A stretch of 64,000 nucleotides of DNA, taken from the NCBI GenBank assembly GCA_039881145.1, contig JAYKKI010000038.1:3576501-3640500 (forward strand), read 5' to 3'. This document shows, piece by piece, positions 59,534 through 64,000 of this stretch (position 1 is the first letter of the stretch; every line of letters begins with the position of its first letter). The stretch comes from Druceiella hillmani. Lineage: Eukaryota; Arthropoda; Insecta; Lepidoptera; Hepialidae. Made by a program: the position numbers and the translations under genes. The notes under the pieces were generated by a model. It saw nothing but the letters and a program-made list of their open reading frames with translations, was not told the origin of the DNA and made no database searches.

Positions 59534-60860
59534 ATGATATTTTATTATCAAAATGTAAATAAAATTAGAAGTAAACTGAAAGACCTCTATCTAAATATCC
59601 TCAACAGTGATCACAATATTATTTGCTTATGTGAAACCAATTTTAATGAGAGTGTATTTGACGCTGAGTTCCTGGACTCCTGTTATATAATTTTTCAAAG
59701 GGATCGGTATTTAACGAGCATTAATAAGGATAAGCGCAGAGGAGTAGCAATTGCTGTGAAAAAATAATTCTCAGTAAACCGTTTGACTGCTTGGGAGAGT
59801 GAAGTTGAGGATAGGTGGCTTAGTGTTACTGATTCTGACAATGGAACTTTTATTATTTATCTGTATTATTTACCACCTGACATAGACCTAGTATAGCTGA
59901 AATATTTTTATTCTAACTGTTAAAGAAGAATTTTAAATGCAAAATACAATTATGAATTTGTGTCGGTGATTTTAATAACCCCAATATATATTGGACAAAG
60001 ACTCCCAATTCTACTTATATGTTATCTTATATTACTTACCCATCTTACCCATCATGTCAATGCTATTAGAGAAGCGTCTCAAATCTATCAAAGAAACAAT
60101 CTCATCAATTTGGTTTCAGAAATAATCACTCAACAATCGATCAGGTACATCATATTACTGATGTTATTGAAAAAGCGTTAGAAAACAAAAATGTGTGTTC
60201 TGCTGTCTTCTTTGATGTAGCGTAGGCATTTGATAAAATTTGGCATGAAGGCCTACTACACAAATTAAGATCTTCTCCCTGATCATTTCTAATAACTCTT
60301 AAAATCTAATCGACACTTTCAAGTTAAATACGAAGACTTGAAGCTGATTAAGGCTGGGGTCCTTCAGGGTAGTGTTCTAGGCTTAATTTTGTATTTGCTA
60401 TATATTAATGTTATTCCAATAACATTATATTGTACAACAGCCACTTTTACGGATGATATGGAATCATGGCAGGGGGAGAAATTGTGGAAGATTCAACTAG
60501 AAAATTGCAATCTGCTCTCAACAAAGTAGCCATCTGGACTAAAAAAATGGTGCATTAAATTGAATGAATACAAATTGACATATATCCATTTTACAAATAA
60601 AAAGATAGGACAACAACCAATCTTTATTAATGGCATTCAATTGTCATAAAAATACTAAATATCTTGGTATGACTCTTGACACTAAGCTTCGGTGGAAAGA
60701 ACATGTTAAGAAGAAACGCAACGAACTCAACATCAAGTTCAGAAAAATGTATTTATTGATTGCTTGACCATAATTCTGAGCTTTCAACATACGACAAGCT
60801 TATTTTATATAAGTGAGCTCTATGCCCAGTTTGGAGTTATGGAATACAGCTATGGGGCTG
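59534..60860 (+). mobile_element. Second LINE remnant (CR1/jockey superfamily), decayed EN-RT
   Basis: It starts with an endonuclease opening YYQNVNKIRSKLKDLYLNIL and then IICLCETNFNES (CET catalytic region), and RRGVAIAVKK. After frame breaks there are RT pieces: SAVFFDVA-AFDKIWHEGLL, GVLQGSVLG, KYLGMTLDTKLRWKEHVKK, and WSYGIQLWGC at the end. It is clearly a different family from the fragment just upstream. Multiple stops and shifts. Confidence 0.8.
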
Positions 60861-62228
60861 CACCAGTAAGTCTTAATATTCAAGTAATACATTCTCTCTT
60901 CTTTATCTTGATTTTATGTTTAATTTTTGCACAGGTCTAGTAGTTAAACATGCTGTTGAAGCTTTTTTTTTCGAGGGAGACACAGTTTATGTTTCAAAAT
61001 TATCAACAGTATCAGATCTGAAGTGTTATTTTTGTGCATTTGCTACCTTTTTAGAAGATTCGGCGGTGTTTGGAACATTTTTAGATTATCTTGTGATTTG
61101 TGACTTGTAAATCTCGTGTGATGCAAAATCTTCACTTGAAACTGCCGATATATTATATTGTACAACACCTAACTAAGTAAATGCGATCAGTTTAGCTAAA
61201 TTTTCAATGTTATAAATATTTATTGTTTTGTCAGGATGATTCGTACTTCATTAATTGACCTTTTTTCTAGAGCAAAAGTGAATTATATATGTGTGGCACA
61301 AATGACAAAGAGATTATTTCATCGTTAAGGAATAATTTATTGCTCTTATGGAGATATGGGAATCATATTTTTCGAAAGCTAATTGCCCCTCCAGGTTTTG
61401 CCTGATCAAGAAAGGGACAATGATAGAATTTATATTTTAATTGCTTTTTTATATATTAATTATTTATGGTTAATTTATTAACAGTGTTCTAAACAGGGTT
61501 AGTTTCCTGTATTTTGTGCTTATTCAAGAAATGCTTATAACCAACAACTTATAACAATAATCCATAAATATGTTGGAGCCTTTTTTAGATTTCACTGTCA
61601 TTTACAAATCTGTGAAACTTTATTTGGATGTAGCAGTTTAGTTATATAAATCAAAATACTTTTTAACCGATTTTGCAATAAAAAATCAGATGTAGAGTAA
61701 AAGTCTGTGATAATAAGGAATATGTCATTCAACAAAACCTATTTCTTGTTGTCTGCTATATCTACATGTATAACTTAATACAGTTTTTAGTTTAGCAGTT
61801 TAATTCAAAATGCACATGGTATATTTTGACTTTCTTCACCTAAATTGTTATTACTCGTAATCCACACATTGTAAAAATGTATTATGTAACCTTTGTCTAT
61901 CTGTATGTCATCAATCTGATAATTTAGCTGTTTTTGAACAGTTTAGCTGTTTTTGAGCCGAATCCTAAAACAATATAGACGCTAATAATATTTTCCTTTA
62001 TTTAATTTAGCATGATAGAGGGGATAGGCTTTTCTTTTGTAATATTTTATGTGATTTTGGATATGTTTTGTATTAGGATGAATATTATTAAAACTATAGG
62101 TTAATATTAGGTATTAAGAACTGTTACAATATGATTCTGGCATTAAAAATCTATGTTTTTACAAGAAGCATTTGTTAAAGTGAAATCATCGAGCAGTACA
62201 AATATTTTCAGGTTATCTAAAACCAGTT
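60861..62228. other. AT-rich DNA, nothing firm
   Basis: A frame at 60916-61110 follows an acceptor-like TTGCACAG but has no recognised product. GTTTAGCTGTTTTTGA is tandemly duplicated near 61925-61956. Confidence 0.35.
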
Positions 62229-62735
62229 TTGTTATTCCTTTTGTGGAAGCTAAAGAACCAACATTTTAAAAGAAACACTTCTATTATCTTCCCAAGAACT
62301 TGTCTAACTACAACCCAACTTATTTGGATACCAGCAGGCTATTTGATATCCTTACATCAGAATGTTCATGTTGTCACGCTTTTTTTTATGTTTTTATTTA
62401 AAAGCAAAATGAATTTTATTATGTTTTTATTTAAAAGCTTATTTAATTGCTTACTTGTGAATACTTTTAGAGAGATGCTTGCAAACATTTTTTTGTTTGA
62501 GAAGGTGGGCCTGTCAGTGGTTGTAGGTAAAAAAAAGTTAATTACAAATAGACTGGAAGAAGCAATACAAGATGAATATACCTATTCGGAACAGAGAATT
62601 TCTTCTAAAGACCAAAAAGCCAAACAAACAAAGAATAATTGGTACCTTTTAAGACAACTTTTGAAAGTGTCTGTAGATACTGGCATCCGATTCATTCTAC
62701 CAGAAAACACAGAAGGAATATACACAAAAGGATAA
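62229..62735 (+). CDS. Unassigned open frame, 168 codons
   Basis: Long for this AT-rich composition. The first half is hydrophobic and contains a direct repeat (ATGTTTTTATTTAAAAGC twice), suggesting non-coding origin. The second half (KKKLITNRLEEAIQDEY, later NNWYLLRQLLKVSVDTGI) looks more protein-like. An acceptor-like TATTTTCAG lies just upstream (62203-62211), so the second half could be part of an exon. The listed start is not a well-supported initiation site. No family recognised. Confidence 0.22.
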   Translation: MLFLLWKLKNQHFKRNTSIIFPRTCLTTTQLIWIPAGYLISLHQNVHVVTLFFMFLFKSKMNFIMFLFKSLFNCLLVNTFREMLANIFLFEKVGLSVVVGKKKLITNRLEEAIQDEYTYSEQRISSKDQKAKQTKNNWYLLRQLLKVSVDTGIRFILPENTEGIYTKG

Positions 62736-63754
62736 AATGTATAATAAGAGTACATATATAAGAGATAATTATTATTAGCGAATTTAAAACTGGCAGTGAG
62801 GCAGGCGGCCCCAGTGCGGGTCACACAAGGTAGGTCGGCAGTCAAGTTGTTGATGTTATTAGATATTGTTTATTATGCTTGAATTTAATGCTGCCTCACT
62901 GCCCAAAAAATTGCAAAACATTTTTGTAAATATTGTATTTAATGTTTATCAAGCTAAACTTTATAACTTCACAAAATTAAATGAATAATGGTATACAGAA
63001 GATGGATATGTATTTTTCACAAATAACTTTACTCTTTAATCATTTAAACAATTTAAAAGGATATTAAAAACACAAAAAATTTTAAAGGATATTAAATTTC
63101 TTAATTATTTTACCATAAGTATTGAAAAAAAAAGTTTTCAGAAAAATTTGTTTAAAGTTTTAAATAATAGTGTAAAGAATTTTGTTTTCTGTTGAAGTAC
63201 ATTTAATTTGTCATTTATTTCCCTTTTTAACATTTTATATTGTTTTTTAGAAACTTGACTTGAGCTATACCATATTTATACTATATTTCTTTTTACTTTA
63301 ATTTCCAATTAATCTACCTTTTTGTGCATATCTGGGGTTCGGCCACATAACTTTTACAATTGGGAATATTGTAAAATTTGAACTTTGATAATTTTTTGAA
63401 GTTTTATTATCTCTGCTAAAGAACTAATATGCAGTGAGACTATAGAAGGATAAGTACTATAATAGGGCCCATGTTTTAATTTGTTGTAAGAGAGCTATTC
63501 GCTGTCAACTAAAAAAACTTGTTTTTGACTTTGACTTCTCATATCTTATGAACAAAATGATCATACAATGAATGTAAATCAAAAGGTATCTCCTATAATG
63601 CTTAAAAGAAATTAAAGGAACTAAACATTGAAACAAATGTAATTTATTCCATTAGTTTAAAATTGATTTCGTTTTTTAACTATAATTTCAATGAAACTAA
63701 AATTATGAATGTATTATTGCTGGAAACAGCATTATTTTAAACGTAACATGATTT
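62736..63754. other. AT-rich DNA, nothing recognised
   Basis: No gene or repeat is supported between the open frame ending at 62735 and the hairpin at 63755. Confidence 0.5.
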
Positions 63755-63817
63755 TGCAAACATGAAGCATAATCCTACTGTGTAATCTACACTGTAGGAT
63801 TATGCTTCATGTTTGCA
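63755..63817. repeat. 63-bp hairpin-forming inverted repeat
   Basis: Arms of 30 bp (left arm starts TGCAAACATGAAGCATAATC) pair with a single mismatch around a 3-nt ATC loop; the outer 24 bp of each arm are perfect. Nothing nearby explains it. Confidence 0.9.
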
Positions 63818-64000
63818 TAAAAAAAAACTTTTCTCAAACATCATTACAATTTTAGTTTTATTTATTTAATGATTAAGAAACAGAAATAATTAATTTTACA
63901 TTAATAACAAGCCAAATAGATATTTGTCAATGTTTTAATAAAACCGCAATGATTCTTTAACTTGCTTTATTTATTACCATAGGTGTGATCATGTGATACA

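Noticed and set aside
60405..60430. Short palindrome TAATGTTATTCCAATAACATTA
   Set aside because: It lies inside the decayed LINE coding sequence and is short enough to be chance in AT-rich DNA.
1..64000. CRISPR arrays, tRNA or rRNA genes
   Set aside because: No regularly spaced repeats with unique spacers, and no clear tRNA B-box (GGTTCGANTCC) or rRNA core sequence was seen on either strand by eye; a tRNAscan/Infernal run would settle it.

Overview
The window looks like a nuclear genomic segment from an insect, plausibly a moth or butterfly. It is AT-rich, with long introns, GT-AG splice sites, (TA)n microsatellites and decayed jockey-, Penelope- and RTE-like retroelements. The protein content is clearly arthropod-compatible; the lepidopteran placement is inference from composition and repeat content, not from a diagnostic gene.

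Two protein-coding genes are well supported and face each other tail to tail. On the + strand (18638-37614) is the insect orthologue of GOPC (PIST/CAL), the Golgi coiled-coil plus PDZ protein. Eight consecutive exons can be joined without breaking frame (2832 nt, 943 residues plus stop). The first exon or exons lie upstream of the window or were not recognised. The last exon encodes a disordered tail of about 660 residues, absent from the roughly 460-residue vertebrate protein, and the protein ends in T-P-V, which itself has the form of a class I PDZ ligand. On the - strand (56921-44431) is a secreted-type modular protein. One exon of 3.9 kb encodes a Q/N-rich N-terminal repeat region and an S/T-rich C-terminal repeat region; it is followed by small exons carrying three cysteine-rich TIL (trypsin-inhibitor-like) modules. 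Every intron in this gene is phase 1. Its signal-peptide exon was not found.

Layout. 1-18637: no assignable gene; tandem repeats at 481-607, a 43-bp near-perfect palindrome at 3076-3118, possible pogo-like and RTE-like remnants, a partial copy of a TIR transposon (12566-13126), a candidate solo LTR (16697-16885), and several CpG-richer patches that could be regulatory. 18638-37614: GOPC, whose introns hold a degenerate coding-like island (21914-22560), a broken Penelope-like element with inverted ends resembling hammerhead ribozymes (24907-26390), and a jockey-like LINE remnant on the - strand (31930-33600). 37615-44430: 3' flank and intergenic DNA. 44431-56921: the TIL-domain gene, whose long intron contains a Penelope end fragment (46610-46775) and a 1.46-kb transposon with about 320-bp inverted repeats (49416-50872). 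56922-64000: two adjacent LINE fragments on the + strand, an unassigned 168-codon reading frame (62229-62735), and a 63-bp hairpin (63755-63817).

No rRNA, tRNA or CRISPR array was recognised. The most interesting material is the GOPC tail, the all-phase-1 TIL gene, the Penelope ribozyme-like ends, and four hairpin-forming inverted repeats of unknown origin.
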